Assembly (NCBI RefSeq): GCF_007954275.1
Contig: NZ_VOLT01000004.1
Coordinates: 186,001 to 250,000 of the forward strand
DNA: 64,000 nucleotides
Direction of reading: 5' to 3'
DNA from: Colwellia demingiae
GTDB taxonomy: Bacteria > Pseudomonadota > Gammaproteobacteria > Enterobacterales > Alteromonadaceae
Under the pieces are notes generated by a model. That model did not search any database, was not told the origin of the DNA, and saw only the letters and a program-made list of their open reading frames with translations. Every line of letters starts with the position of its first letter. Position 1 is the stretch's first letter. The position numbers were made by a program, and so were the translations under genes. Shown one piece after another: positions 48,020-56,361 of this stretch.

Positions 48020-48160
48020 AATAACATTCAGCTTGTCGTTGTATGGTCCAATTTAGGCGTCAAAAGTACTCATTGACTAACGTCAGCCCCGTGCTCTTTT
48101 CTTTAACTTGAACAATACAACTTAAAGCTGAATGCTATTATCGATAAGTAGACGCCTAAT
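48020..48160. repeat. Interleaved inverted repeats between dnaB and yjbQ
   Basis: A 25-base arm (48020-48044) mirrors 48115-48139 with four mismatches, sharing CATTCAGCTT/AAGCTGAATG. A second pair, TAGGCGTC (48054-48061) and GACGCCTA (48151-48158), is interleaved with the first, in the order A-B-A'-B'. This could form a pseudoknot or reflect two overlapping elements. No ORF is present. Confidence 0.6.
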
Positions 48161-48221
48161 AATTAAATTCGGGAAAGACGTTGTTGAGGTTAGGTTATAT
48201 CCAGCCTTACGTTTTAGCTCT

Positions 48222-48641
48222 TTATTCACCATTGATAGTAACCACAATCGTGCGGTTACTAGCATGATCTCTATGCTCACCTAAATATATTCCCTGCCAA
48301 ATACCAATATTTAATTGCCCATGACTAATCGGTAAACTCAGGCTATTACCCAGTAGGCTGGCTTTTATATGCGCAGGCATATCATCATCACCTTCATAGG
48401 TATGTTGATAATAAGGTGCTCGTTCAGGAACAAAGTGATTAAAATGCGCTTCCATATCTGAGCGAACCGTTGGGTCAGCATTTTCATTAAGGGTAATGGA
48501 CGCGGAACTATGTTTTATAAAAAGGTGAAGAATGCCACAGTTAACCTTGTTCAGCTCTGGTAGTTGGCTTAGTACTTCATCAGTGATTAAGTGAAAACCA
48601 CGCTTTCTCGCTTTCAACCTTAGTTCAGTTTGATGCCACAT
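48222..48641 (-). CDS. yjbQ: YjbQ family protein (UPF0047)
   Basis: The 139-residue protein matches the YjbQ family. Characteristic parts are LHLFIKHSSASITLNENADPTV (about 42-63), the His-containing HTYEGDDDMPAHIKASLLG and GTWQGIYLGEH-like GIWQGIYLGEHRD near the C-terminus. Members form trimers with a metal site and have low thiamine phosphate synthase activity; the true role is uncertain. It lies 21 bases downstream of metR on the same strand, so the two may be co-transcribed. Confidence 0.88.
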   Translation of the reverse strand: MWHQTELRLKARKRGFHLITDEVLSQLPELNKVNCGILHLFIKHSSASITLNENADPTVRSDMEAHFNHFVPERAPYYQHTYEGDDDMPAHIKASLLGNSLSLPISHGQLNIGIWQGIYLGEHRDHASNRTIVVTINGE

Positions 48642-48662
48642 GCTTTACCTCAATAGTTTAGT

Positions 48663-49643
48663 TTAATTAGTATACAAACTCGCAAACTCTTTGATAGCTT
48701 CAGGTAATAGTTTTTCTATCATATCTATCTGTTTACTCTTTTTATCATAACGGGCGTAGAGCTTTTTATGAATGCCTGTTTCACCTAAGCGCATACAATG
48801 AAATAGCGACTTCTGGGTAACACTTGTTACTAACCAGTCAGGCAATGTGGCCACACCCATGTTTGCTGAGACCATTTGCAACATAACATGGCTATTAGTC
48901 ACTTGCTTTATTTTACTCGGTTTACATTTAGCTGGCGTTAGAAATAATTTAAAGATATCTAATTGCTCAGGCGGTAAAGGATACGTTAACAAAGTCAACT
49001 GGCTAAAATGCTCGGGCAGTAAATAGGGCGCTGTAATTCCTTCATCTTGATGAAAATGCTCAACCCATTTTGAAAATATCAGGTTTTTACTTTCTTCATT
49101 AGGTCGTATTTGATTAGTGACAGCTTGATTAGAGAGCACAGCCATTACCTCAAATTGACCAATCTCTTGGTAAATTACATCTTCTTCTGCTAATTTCTCG
49201 TCATTAAACAAAATATCAACTTTATCCTCACTTTGTTTTTTGTGCCTATGAATTTCAAACGACTCATCAATAAACTCAAGTTCAACGTTATTTTTTTGCT
49301 GTGAAAAGTAGCTTGTTACGGGCAATAACCACTGAAAACAGGCATGGCATGCTATGGCTATTTTTAAGGAAGTTGGTGCTAATACGGGTGACTTTAAGGT
49401 GTCATTAGCTTCTTTAATCTTTGGTAATATCTCTTCGCCAAGGTCAAGCAGCACCTTTCCTGCTTTAGTAAACTCAACGGGTGAAGTATTACGAATAAAT
49501 AAAGGAGCATTTAAACGTTGCTCAAGATCCTTTAGTTGATGCGACAAAGCCGACTGACTACTAAATAATTCTTCAGCAGCTTTGCGAATGTTCCCTGTAT
49601 TGGCAAGGGTTGTCAGCGTTTTTAAATGTTTTATTTCGAACAT
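48663..49643 (-). CDS. metR: LysR-family regulator MetR
   Basis: The start at 49643 gives 326 residues beginning MFEIKHLKTL, the MetR N-terminus; the open frame upstream adds 18 residues not typical of the family. The winged helix includes SSQSALSHQLKDLEQRLNAPLF, and the effector domain shows IACHACFQWLLPV and the late NSHVMLQMVSANMGVATLPDW, both MetR hallmarks. MetR activates methionine genes with homocysteine as co-activator. Its classical divergent target metE survives here only as a relic. Confidence 0.85.
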   Translation of the reverse strand: MFEIKHLKTLTTLANTGNIRKAAEELFSSQSALSHQLKDLEQRLNAPLFIRNTSPVEFTKAGKVLLDLGEEILPKIKEANDTLKSPVLAPTSLKIAIACHACFQWLLPVTSYFSQQKNNVELEFIDESFEIHRHKKQSEDKVDILFNDEKLAEEDVIYQEIGQFEVMAVLSNQAVTNQIRPNEESKNLIFSKWVEHFHQDEGITAPYLLPEHFSQLTLLTYPLPPEQLDIFKLFLTPAKCKPSKIKQVTNSHVMLQMVSANMGVATLPDWLVTSVTQKSLFHCMRLGETGIHKKLYARYDKKSKQIDMIEKLLPEAIKEFASLYTN

Positions 49644-49821
49644 AATGAATTTATTTCTACACCCTGATGAATTTATTGCGCTTATTTCGAATGACACTTT
49701 TTTAGAGTATAACCATTTAAACGTCTAGACGTCTATTTGTTTTTTTGTAAAAAATGATATGAACCAGTTAACAGAGCTCTTACCGTTTAACTAGCAGATC
49801 AAATAAACATATTGGAGTAGA

Positions 49822-50283
49822 ACGACAAATTCATTATTTAGGTTTCCCACGTACAGATGCAAAATGTGAACTAAAATTCTCTTTAGAAAAATACTGGCGC
49901 GGTGACTTATCACAAACTAATTTTTTAACTGAGTGTCAAAGTCGTCGTCAACAAAATTGACAAATTTAGTAAGAGGCTGGCGTATAATTATTACTCATGG
50001 GAGATTTTTACTCTTACGATCATGAACTAAATACTAGATTTTTGCTTGGATTAAACCAGTTCAAGCTATGCTCACGGACCCTATTACTATGTTATGTTGG
50101 TCGTTTTATCGTGATGATTTATCACGTGAAAAAGTATCCAAATAAATTGCGTACGCTATTAGCGATTAGGTGGTTTATTTAATTGATAGTGTTTTAAAAC
50201 ACGTGCATAGGCAGAGACTAAGCTGGCGTTAGTGAACATGGTTAATGCTGCTAAGCAATTACGTAAAGAATATGAAGTGTAAT
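49822..50283 (+). pseudogene. metE: Ruined metE (cobalamin-independent methionine synthase)
   Basis: Scattered pieces align with MetE in order. HYLGFPRTDAKCELKFSLEK with YWRGDLSQ (49832 on) matches the N-terminus, and the start codon appears changed to ACG near 49822. [17 protein letters not shown] (about 49999-50050) matches the GDFAWYDHVL region. Another frame gives [18 protein letters not shown] and YRDDLSRE (about 50075-50135), from the C-terminal half, followed by in-frame stops. FKTRA and LVNMVNAAKQLRKE (50190-50280) match the end. Several hundred codons are gone, so no enzyme can be made. It lies divergent from metR, the classical arrangement. Confidence 0.88.
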
Positions 50284-50321
50284 TTTTGTAAGTGAGAAGA
50301 TGATTAACGTCTAATGTGAGA

Positions 50322-50355
50322 AAAGCACCATAGTAATTAACTCTGGTGCTTTTTG
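50322..50355 (+). terminator. Rho-independent terminator behind the metE relic
   Basis: AAAAGCACCA (50322-50331) pairs with TGGTGCTTTT (50345-50354), ending in T-run. It is bidirectional in form and can also serve the convergent VOC gene. Confidence 0.85.
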
Positions 50356-50396
50356 GTTATATATTTAACCGTAAAACTTAAGTCTATGAGTTAAAA

Positions 50397-50927
50397 TTAA
50401 TCTTGCTCGTGTAACCAAGCAGCATGGCGCGGTGCACGCTTAGTCACTGACCATTCTTCAATCATATCGTGAGCAACTCTGTTAAGTTCTTTATATTGCT
50501 CTGCTGTGCCAGTATCGGCAGCAAGTTCTAAACGGTGGCCGTTAGGATCAAAGAAATAAATAGACTTAAAAACACCGTGGTTAACTGGACCTAAAATTTC
50601 AACGCCTTTACTTTCAAGCTCTTCTTTAGCAGAGACTAATACATCATAACTCGCTACTCTCAAAGCAATGTGCTGCACCCAAGCCGGAGTATTCTGATCT
50701 CTGTCCATGGCTGGAGAATTAGGTAATTCAAAAAAGGCTAAAACATTTTCATTTCCCGCATCGAGGAAAATATGCATATAAGGATCTGGCGCTTTGGTTG
50801 AAGGTACTTCATTTTCAGCAATAGCGAGCACTAAATCCATGTTTAGCTTGTCTTTGTACCAAGCGGTTGTTTCTTTGGCGTCTTTGCAGCGATAAGCAAC
50901 GTGATGAATTTTTTCTATATTAATCAT
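50397..50927 (-). CDS. VOC (glyoxalase/dioxygenase) family protein
   Basis: The 176-residue protein has the paired beta-alpha-beta-beta-beta fold of the VOC superfamily. A metal-binding His is likely in KIHHVAYRCKD (about 7-17), another in VQHIALRV, and a Glu in GHRLELAADTG. The segments FFELPNS and VFKSIYFFDPNGHRLE are typical. The substrate is unknown, since members range from glyoxalases to extradiol dioxygenases and fosfomycin-type enzymes. It stands alone between the metE relic and purU. Confidence 0.78.
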   Translation of the reverse strand: MINIEKIHHVAYRCKDAKETTAWYKDKLNMDLVLAIAENEVPSTKAPDPYMHIFLDAGNENVLAFFELPNSPAMDRDQNTPAWVQHIALRVASYDVLVSAKEELESKGVEILGPVNHGVFKSIYFFDPNGHRLELAADTGTAEQYKELNRVAHDMIEEWSVTKRAPRHAAWLHEQD

Positions 50928-51112
50928 GATCAGGACTTTTTATTAAAATAGGTTATGAGGTAATTTTAATCACAAAGTGGACACTTAGGCTAATTTTACC
51001 CTTATTTAGTAAAACACTTTACGTCAGGGGGAGTTGACGGCTGTACAAAATTAATTACAGCCGACCTTGAAATGTATCGTTAGACTAAAATTAAACTAAA
51101 ACTAAAACAAAG

Positions 51113-51973
51113 CTAAGCCAGAATAACTGTTTTATCGCCATTGATACAAACGCGTTGTTCAGCATGAATCCTTACGGCGTGGCTTAATGCTGTCGCTTCT
51201 AAATCATGGCCCATATGTACCATTTGCTCTATGGTAAAAGCGTGGTTAATTGGTTTTACTTCCTGAGCAATAATTGGACCTTCATCAAGATTAGCTGTTA
51301 CATAGTGCGCGGTTGCCCCAATGACTTTAACACCACGAGCATGAGCTTGGTGATAAGGGCGAGCACCTTTAAAGCTAGGTAAGAATGAGTGATGGATATT
51401 AATGGCCTTACCTTGTAGTTGTTGGCATAAACCATCAGAAAGTATTTGCATGTAACGGGCTAATACTAATAAGTCGATATTAAGTTCTTCCATCAAATCG
51501 GTAATTTGAGCTTCTTGATCGAGTTTGGTCTCTGCATTGACTGGTAAATGGTAAAAGGGAACATTATGCCATTCACTTAACGCCTGACAATCTTGATGAT
51601 TAGAGATAACGCCAACGATATTGATCGGTAAAGCACCAGAACGCCACTTAGTTAACAATGAGACTAAACAATGATCGTCTTTTGACACTGCAATCAGGAC
51701 ATTGGGTACATCAGCACGTTTACGTAATTGATATTGCATGGCGAGTGGTTTGGCTAACTCATTTAATGCTTTAACGAATTCACTACTGGAAACCGTTAAG
51801 TTACGATCATCAAAAGCAATACGTGAAAAAAAGGTTTCACTATACGGGTCACTGTACTGTGATGTTTCGGTGATAAAAGCACCGTGGGAAAACAAACTTT
51901 GCGATACTTTGGCTAACACGCCAGTATTGTCCGGGCATTGCCAAGTTAAAATATAATGAGTAGCTGAAGACAT
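51113..51973 (-). CDS. purU: Formyltetrahydrofolate deformylase
   Basis: The 286-residue enzyme releases formate and tetrahydrofolate from 10-formyl-THF, balancing one-carbon pools and supplying formate to PurT. An N-terminal ACT domain (about 8-85) senses methionine and glycine in E. coli, followed by a formyltransferase-like domain with NIHHSFLPSFKGARPYHQA and the catalytic Asp region GATAHYVTANLDEGPI. The length is as expected. It may adjust folate flux together with MetH, given the loss of metE. Confidence 0.92.
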   Translation of the reverse strand: MSSATHYILTWQCPDNTGVLAKVSQSLFSHGAFITETSQYSDPYSETFFSRIAFDDRNLTVSSSEFVKALNELAKPLAMQYQLRKRADVPNVLIAVSKDDHCLVSLLTKWRSGALPINIVGVISNHQDCQALSEWHNVPFYHLPVNAETKLDQEAQITDLMEELNIDLLVLARYMQILSDGLCQQLQGKAINIHHSFLPSFKGARPYHQAHARGVKVIGATAHYVTANLDEGPIIAQEVKPINHAFTIEQMVHMGHDLEATALSHAVRIHAEQRVCINGDKTVILA

Positions 51974-52101
51974 AACGTACTTATGTGCCTATTTAGTAAT
52001 TAGTATTACCGCCATCATTAGATATTTTTCGTTGCAATACCAGTACTTTGATCCTAAATTTTATTAAATTAGTAGCCAGAGATGCGAATGAATCTGTCGA
52101 A

Positions 52102-52353
52102 CTAGTTCAAATCATCTGATTCAAATGAGTTTTGAATTTTAATTTTATTTTTAATGTAAAGCTGCTCAACCTTTTCTCTAGCCCACGGCGTTTTACGCAG
52201 AAACTTTAATGTAGATTGAATACTTGGATCATCAGTAAAACATTTAATTTTGATTGTTCTACCTAACGTTTCAAAACCAAAGTAGGCTTCTAATTCAGTA
52301 ACTATGGTCTTGAGCGTTAGGCCATGAAGAGGGTTATAAGGCTGGTTATCCAT
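52102..52353 (-). CDS. VF530/DUF2132 family DNA-binding-like protein
   Basis: The 83-residue protein matches the small VF530 (DUF2132) family: NPLHGLTLKTIVTELEAYFGF (about 7-27), IKCFTDDPSIQSTLKFLRKTPWAREKVE and a Lys-rich end. The family structure is a helical fold with possible DNA binding; the function is unknown. It lies between purU and the peroxiredoxin fusion gene on the same strand but with over 100 bases on both sides. Confidence 0.8.
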   Translation of the reverse strand: MDNQPYNPLHGLTLKTIVTELEAYFGFETLGRTIKIKCFTDDPSIQSTLKFLRKTPWAREKVEQLYIKNKIKIQNSFESDDLN

Positions 52354-52501
52354 TATTTATTCCAATAAGTAACATCGTTACTAGCTATTGAGAACTAGTA
52401 GTAGCATGTAAACAAAAAACACAATAACGAGAGTATATCATTATTGTGTTTTTATTGGGGTATAGCTTAGTTTTTTAGCGCTTTAATAGTCTAAATACGT
52501 A

Positions 52502-53230
52502 CTAGCTAAAGTGCTTTACTAATTCATCATTACCGCCAATATGCTTACCATCGATAAATATCTGTGGTGTGGTATCAGCATTTGAAATAGCACGCATTGC
52601 CGTAATTGTTGTGTCTTCACCTAGTACTAACTCTTCATACTGTAAACCTTGTTCAGCTAATAATGCTTTAGCTTTAGTACAGTGAGAACAACCATGTTTG
52701 GTGAAAATAGCCACTTCAGTGCTTTGAACTGCTTCAGGGTTGATGAAGTTAAGCATGGTATCGGCATCAGATACTTCAAATGGGTCACCCGGTAAATCAG
52801 GTTCAATGAACATTTTTTCAATAACACCATTTTTAACTAACATAGCGTAGCGCCAGCTTCGTTTGCCGAATCCTATTGCTGCTTTATCAACTAACAAGCC
52901 CATGCCTTGAGTAAATTCACCATTACCATCAGGAATAAAGCTAATGTTATCGGCATCTTGATCTTTTGCCCAAGCATTCATTACAAAGGTATCATTTACA
53001 GAGATACAAATAATTTCATCAACGCCATTGGCTGAGAATTTAGCCGCTAATTCGTTATATCGTGGCAGGTGAGATGATGAACACGTTGGTGTAAATGCAC
53101 CAGGTAATGAAAAAACTACCACTGTTTTGTTGGCAAAAATTTCCTCAGAATTGCGAGTACTACATGTGTCATCAGCTATAATTGGAAAGGTAACTGAAGG
53201 GACTTTTTGACCGGTAATATCAGTAAACAT
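52502..53230 (-). CDS. Peroxiredoxin-glutaredoxin fusion (hybrid Prx5)
   Basis: The 242-residue protein joins a Prx5-type peroxiredoxin (about 1-160) to a glutaredoxin (about 170-242). The peroxidatic Cys is in PGAFTPTCSSSHLP (about 43-56), and the glutaredoxin active site is CSHC, with TTPQIFIDGKHIGG for glutathione binding. Such hybrids reduce peroxides with glutathione directly, as in Haemophilus and Vibrio. AAAGGA precedes the ATG. oxyR, a frequent neighbour, is not beside it. Confidence 0.92.
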   Translation of the reverse strand: MFTDITGQKVPSVTFPIIADDTCSTRNSEEIFANKTVVVFSLPGAFTPTCSSSHLPRYNELAAKFSANGVDEIICISVNDTFVMNAWAKDQDADNISFIPDGNGEFTQGMGLLVDKAAIGFGKRSWRYAMLVKNGVIEKMFIEPDLPGDPFEVSDADTMLNFINPEAVQSTEVAIFTKHGCSHCTKAKALLAEQGLQYEELVLGEDTTITAMRAISNADTTPQIFIDGKHIGGNDELVKHFS

Positions 53231-53484
53231 AATGAAATCCTTTAGGGTTAGTTGTCATTTTTTTGCCAAGTAACTACTTGACTCAATTCGTTAAGATGCA
53301 GCTATTATGATAGTTCAAGTTTTTTAAGTAAAATCTATTAAACCTATCACTGCAATAGGTTTAACCTATTAATAAGTCGAGTTAACAACATATCAAAATT
53401 ATCATATTAAAACGAGCAAAAGAAAAGAATTTCATCTGTCCTTGCTCAGAGTAACTAACGCATGATAAATTAGCTGCTACCAAG

Positions 53485-53496
53485 TTGTATATACAA
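53485..53496. promoter_or_regulatory. HutC-like operator upstream of hutG
   Basis: A perfect 12-base palindrome TTGTATATACAA lies 31 bases before the hutG ATG. It resembles operators of the GntR-type histidine-utilisation repressor HutC. The assignment is based on the motif and the downstream gene functions. Confidence 0.6.
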
Positions 53497-53526
53497 TTTG
53501 ATCGGTAGCCAATTATAGGTGATAGT

Positions 53527-54315
53527 ATGAATACAAGTTATGACTTGACCACGGGTAATATTGCTATGTTAATTAGTATGCCACATAACGGGCAATTAAT
53601 TCCCGACAGCATAGTCCGTAACATGACGAAGACTGCTCATCAGGTTCCTGATACCGATTGGTATATGGATAAGCTTTATGATTTTGCTCAAGATCTTGGT
53701 ATTTCTATTATTAAGCCTAAATACAGTCGCTACGTTATCGATTTAAACAGAAATATTGATGGTATAAATTTATACCCAGGAGCGAACAGTACTGAGCTTT
53801 GCCCAACAACCTCATTTGATTTATCGCCATTATATATCAGCGGGAAAGAGCCTGATGAGGCTGAGATCAACCGTAGAATTGAATGTTATTGGCAACCTTA
53901 TCACCAAGCCATAAAAAATACGCTAGCCGAAATGAAAGCACAATATGGCAAAGTTGTGTTACTTGATGCTCACTCAATATTGTCACAAGTTCCGCGGTTT
54001 TTTGAAGGACAATTGCCTGATTTTAATTTTGGTAGCGTTAATGGATCGAGCTGTAGTGCTGAACTGATTAATAAAATAGAACAACTTGATTTATCGCCAT
54101 ACTCTACTGTGGTCAATGGTCGCTTTAAGGGCGGATACATTACTCGTGGCTATGGTAGCCCAGCAGAAAATGTTCATGCACTTCAGTTAGAGCTATCACA
54201 ACGAACTTATATGGATGAACCAAGTGATCATTACAATGAGTTAAAAGCAGAAAAAGTGAAAGAAAAGTTGCTGGCGTTTGTGCAATGTTTAGCCGATTTC
54301 ACTCAATATAAGTAA
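53527..54315 (+). CDS. hutG: N-formylglutamate deformylase
   Basis: The 262-residue enzyme hydrolyses N-formyl-L-glutamate to glutamate and formate, the last step of the five-step histidine pathway. It belongs to the FGase family: SMPHNGQLIPD (about 18-28), DTDWYMDKLYD, YVIDLNR and LLDAHSI with metal ligands, and GRFKGGYITRGYG near the end. AGGTGA precedes the ATG. hutF follows after 72 bases, and the HutC-like site lies upstream, so they form an operon. Confidence 0.92.
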   Translation: MNTSYDLTTGNIAMLISMPHNGQLIPDSIVRNMTKTAHQVPDTDWYMDKLYDFAQDLGISIIKPKYSRYVIDLNRNIDGINLYPGANSTELCPTTSFDLSPLYISGKEPDEAEINRRIECYWQPYHQAIKNTLAEMKAQYGKVVLLDAHSILSQVPRFFEGQLPDFNFGSVNGSSCSAELINKIEQLDLSPYSTVVNGRFKGGYITRGYGSPAENVHALQLELSQRTYMDEPSDHYNELKAEKVKEKLLAFVQCLADFTQYK

Positions 54316-54387
54316 GCCTTTACCTCTTTGGCAAATTAAGCAAGCAAGTCCAGTAGACAAATTCAGTAGACCAATTAGTAGAGCAAT

Positions 54388-55782
54388 ATGAAATTATACG
54401 CAGAAAATATTTTATTAAATGATGGTTGGGCAAGTAAACAAACTATCACTATAGAGCAGGGCGTAATCACCGCTATTGACGCTGGCATGATTGAAGGCGC
54501 TGAAATAGCTGAGGGCGCTGTGCTTCCTGGCATGGTTAATTGTCATTCACACGCTTTCCAGCGTGCTTTCGCAGGTTTTAGTGAACAAGGCAGTGAAGGA
54601 CAAGACAGTTTTTGGACATGGCGAAAGATCATGTATCAATTTTTGGCACAGTTGACTGATGTTGATGCTAAAAACATTGCTAAACAGCTGTATATTGAAA
54701 TGCTAAAAATGGGCTATACCCGTGTCGCCGAGTTTCATTATTTACATCATGATATTGATGGTAGCCGTTATGATTCTAGTCTTACTGCAGACAATTCAGC
54801 TAGCTTAACTACTATGGCACAAGCTATTTTTGATGCAGCAAAAGAGTCTGGTATTGGTTTGACGTTGTTACCTGTACTTTATCAACACAGTGGCTTTGGT
54901 GAACAAGCACCGAGTGATGGACAAAAACGATTTATCAACTCAACTGAGCAATTTAATCAATTAGTCAGTGATTGTTTTACCTTAAGTGAACAATATTCGA
55001 ATACTAATGTGGGTATTGCGCCTCATTCCTTACGTGCTGTTGATAAAACATCACTACTTAGTGCAGTGGAACATGTGCGTAGCTTAGACAATCAAGCACC
55101 TATTCATATTCATATTAGTGAGCAACAAAAGGAGGTTGATGATTGTTTGGCCCATTTTGGGAAAAGACCGGTGCAATGGCTGCTTGATAATGTTGAGCTT
55201 GATAAACATTGGTGTTTAATTCATGCAACGCATATTGATGAAACAGAAAGAAAAGGCATTATTGCTAAAGAGGCCATTGCAGGAATTTGCCCAACAACTG
55301 AAGCTAATTTAGGCGATGGAATTTTCCCAACCACAGAGTTTCTCGCTGATAAAGGCACTATTGCTATTGGCTCTGATAGCCACATTTCAGTAAATCCGAT
55401 TGAAGAATTACGCTGGCTTGAATATTCGCAACGCCTTATAAAGCAACAACGTGCTATTTTAGCAACAGATGAGCATGCTTCTGTTGGGCAAAACTTATGG
55501 CAACAAGCGGCAATGGGCGGTGCGCAAAGTACCAATAGCAATACCGGGAGTTTAGCCATTGGCAAGCAGGCTGACTTATTAGTACTGGACAAGGATAAAA
55601 CCAAATTATTTGCCAGTGCTAGCCATCATATACTCGATAGTATGATTTTTGCGAGTCAGCAAAACCCAGTGTCAGATGTAATGGTTAATGGTGTGTGGCA
55701 GATAAGAGCGCAACAGCATGTTGAACAAAAGCAAGCGAGCGATAACTTTGCTAACTTACTCATAAGGTTATCTGCTAACTAG
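54388..55782 (+). CDS. hutF: Formimidoylglutamate deiminase
   Basis: The 464-residue amidohydrolase converts N-formimidoyl-L-glutamate to N-formyl-L-glutamate and ammonia, feeding HutG. Metal-site motifs are NCHSHAFQRAF (about 51-61), HIHISEQ (about 242-248), a His in LIHATHID and the Asp in IGSDSHISVNPIEELRWLE. It has no signal and acts in the cytosol. It is the second gene of the hutG-hutF unit; hutH, hutU and hutI are not in the window. Confidence 0.93.
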   Translation: MKLYAENILLNDGWASKQTITIEQGVITAIDAGMIEGAEIAEGAVLPGMVNCHSHAFQRAFAGFSEQGSEGQDSFWTWRKIMYQFLAQLTDVDAKNIAKQLYIEMLKMGYTRVAEFHYLHHDIDGSRYDSSLTADNSASLTTMAQAIFDAAKESGIGLTLLPVLYQHSGFGEQAPSDGQKRFINSTEQFNQLVSDCFTLSEQYSNTNVGIAPHSLRAVDKTSLLSAVEHVRSLDNQAPIHIHISEQQKEVDDCLAHFGKRPVQWLLDNVELDKHWCLIHATHIDETERKGIIAKEAIAGICPTTEANLGDGIFPTTEFLADKGTIAIGSDSHISVNPIEELRWLEYSQRLIKQQRAILATDEHASVGQNLWQQAAMGGAQSTNSNTGSLAIGKQADLLVLDKDKTKLFASASHHILDSMIFASQQNPVSDVMVNGVWQIRAQQHVEQKQASDNFANLLIRLSAN

Positions 55783-55829
55783 TATAGGTTTTACGTGCAG
55801 GTCTGAGAAATATGCTTTAAACCCAAGGT

Positions 55830-56186
55830 TTAAAGCATATTTGTGTAGCGATCTATAGTTGAGCAAACTTTCTTTTCATTGGTAATATGAAAATCAATGT
55901 CTCTGGTGTCTGTTTGACAAATGCTTAAGTAAAATGCCTTAACATTATCTCTTGAAGAGGTAATTGCTTTTAACCGTTCAACTTCTTTCTCTGAAAAACT
56001 CTCTAGTTCACTTTCTAAATCTAGATAAATCTTATCGGCCTTTAAGCGTACTTTAGTATCACTGAACTCACCGAAACCATCAAGCAGAGCTTGCTTTTGC
56101 TCGTTATAAAACTCAGTTACTTTTTCGTTTGGATAGAAATGTAAATAGAGTGATGCGGCCACGATTAAGATCAATAAATGCTTCAT
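55830..56186 (-). CDS. Small hypothetical exported protein
   Basis: No family is recognised. The 118-residue product starts with a signal or membrane segment (MKHLLILIVAASLYLHF) and continues as a mostly helical charged region, with two cysteines (about positions 91 and 108) that could be bridged in the periplasm. It converges with hutF and stands alone. The reading frame looks genuine by composition. Confidence 0.55.
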   Translation of the reverse strand: MKHLLILIVAASLYLHFYPNEKVTEFYNEQKQALLDGFGEFSDTKVRLKADKIYLDLESELESFSEKEVERLKAITSSRDNVKAFYLSICQTDTRDIDFHITNEKKVCSTIDRYTNML

Positions 56187-56361
56187 AAGATGCCATATAA
56201 TAAATGAGAAGAGTGGATTTTATATTAATTAGTCGGTTTACGGTATAAATTATTAGCTATTGTCGGCTTTTGTTAATAAAATCATTTATCTTTTTGATAC
56301 TAGCTTGTAGCCAGTTAGTCATTTTTTTTAGTAGTTATTTTTCGCTTAACAAGGATTTATC

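Noticed and set aside
49997..50182. A 61-codon ORF opening MGDFYSYDHELN as an independent gene
   Set aside because: Its first 18 or so residues are a MetE segment and the rest is a frameshifted reading of another MetE segment, so it is part of the metE relic.
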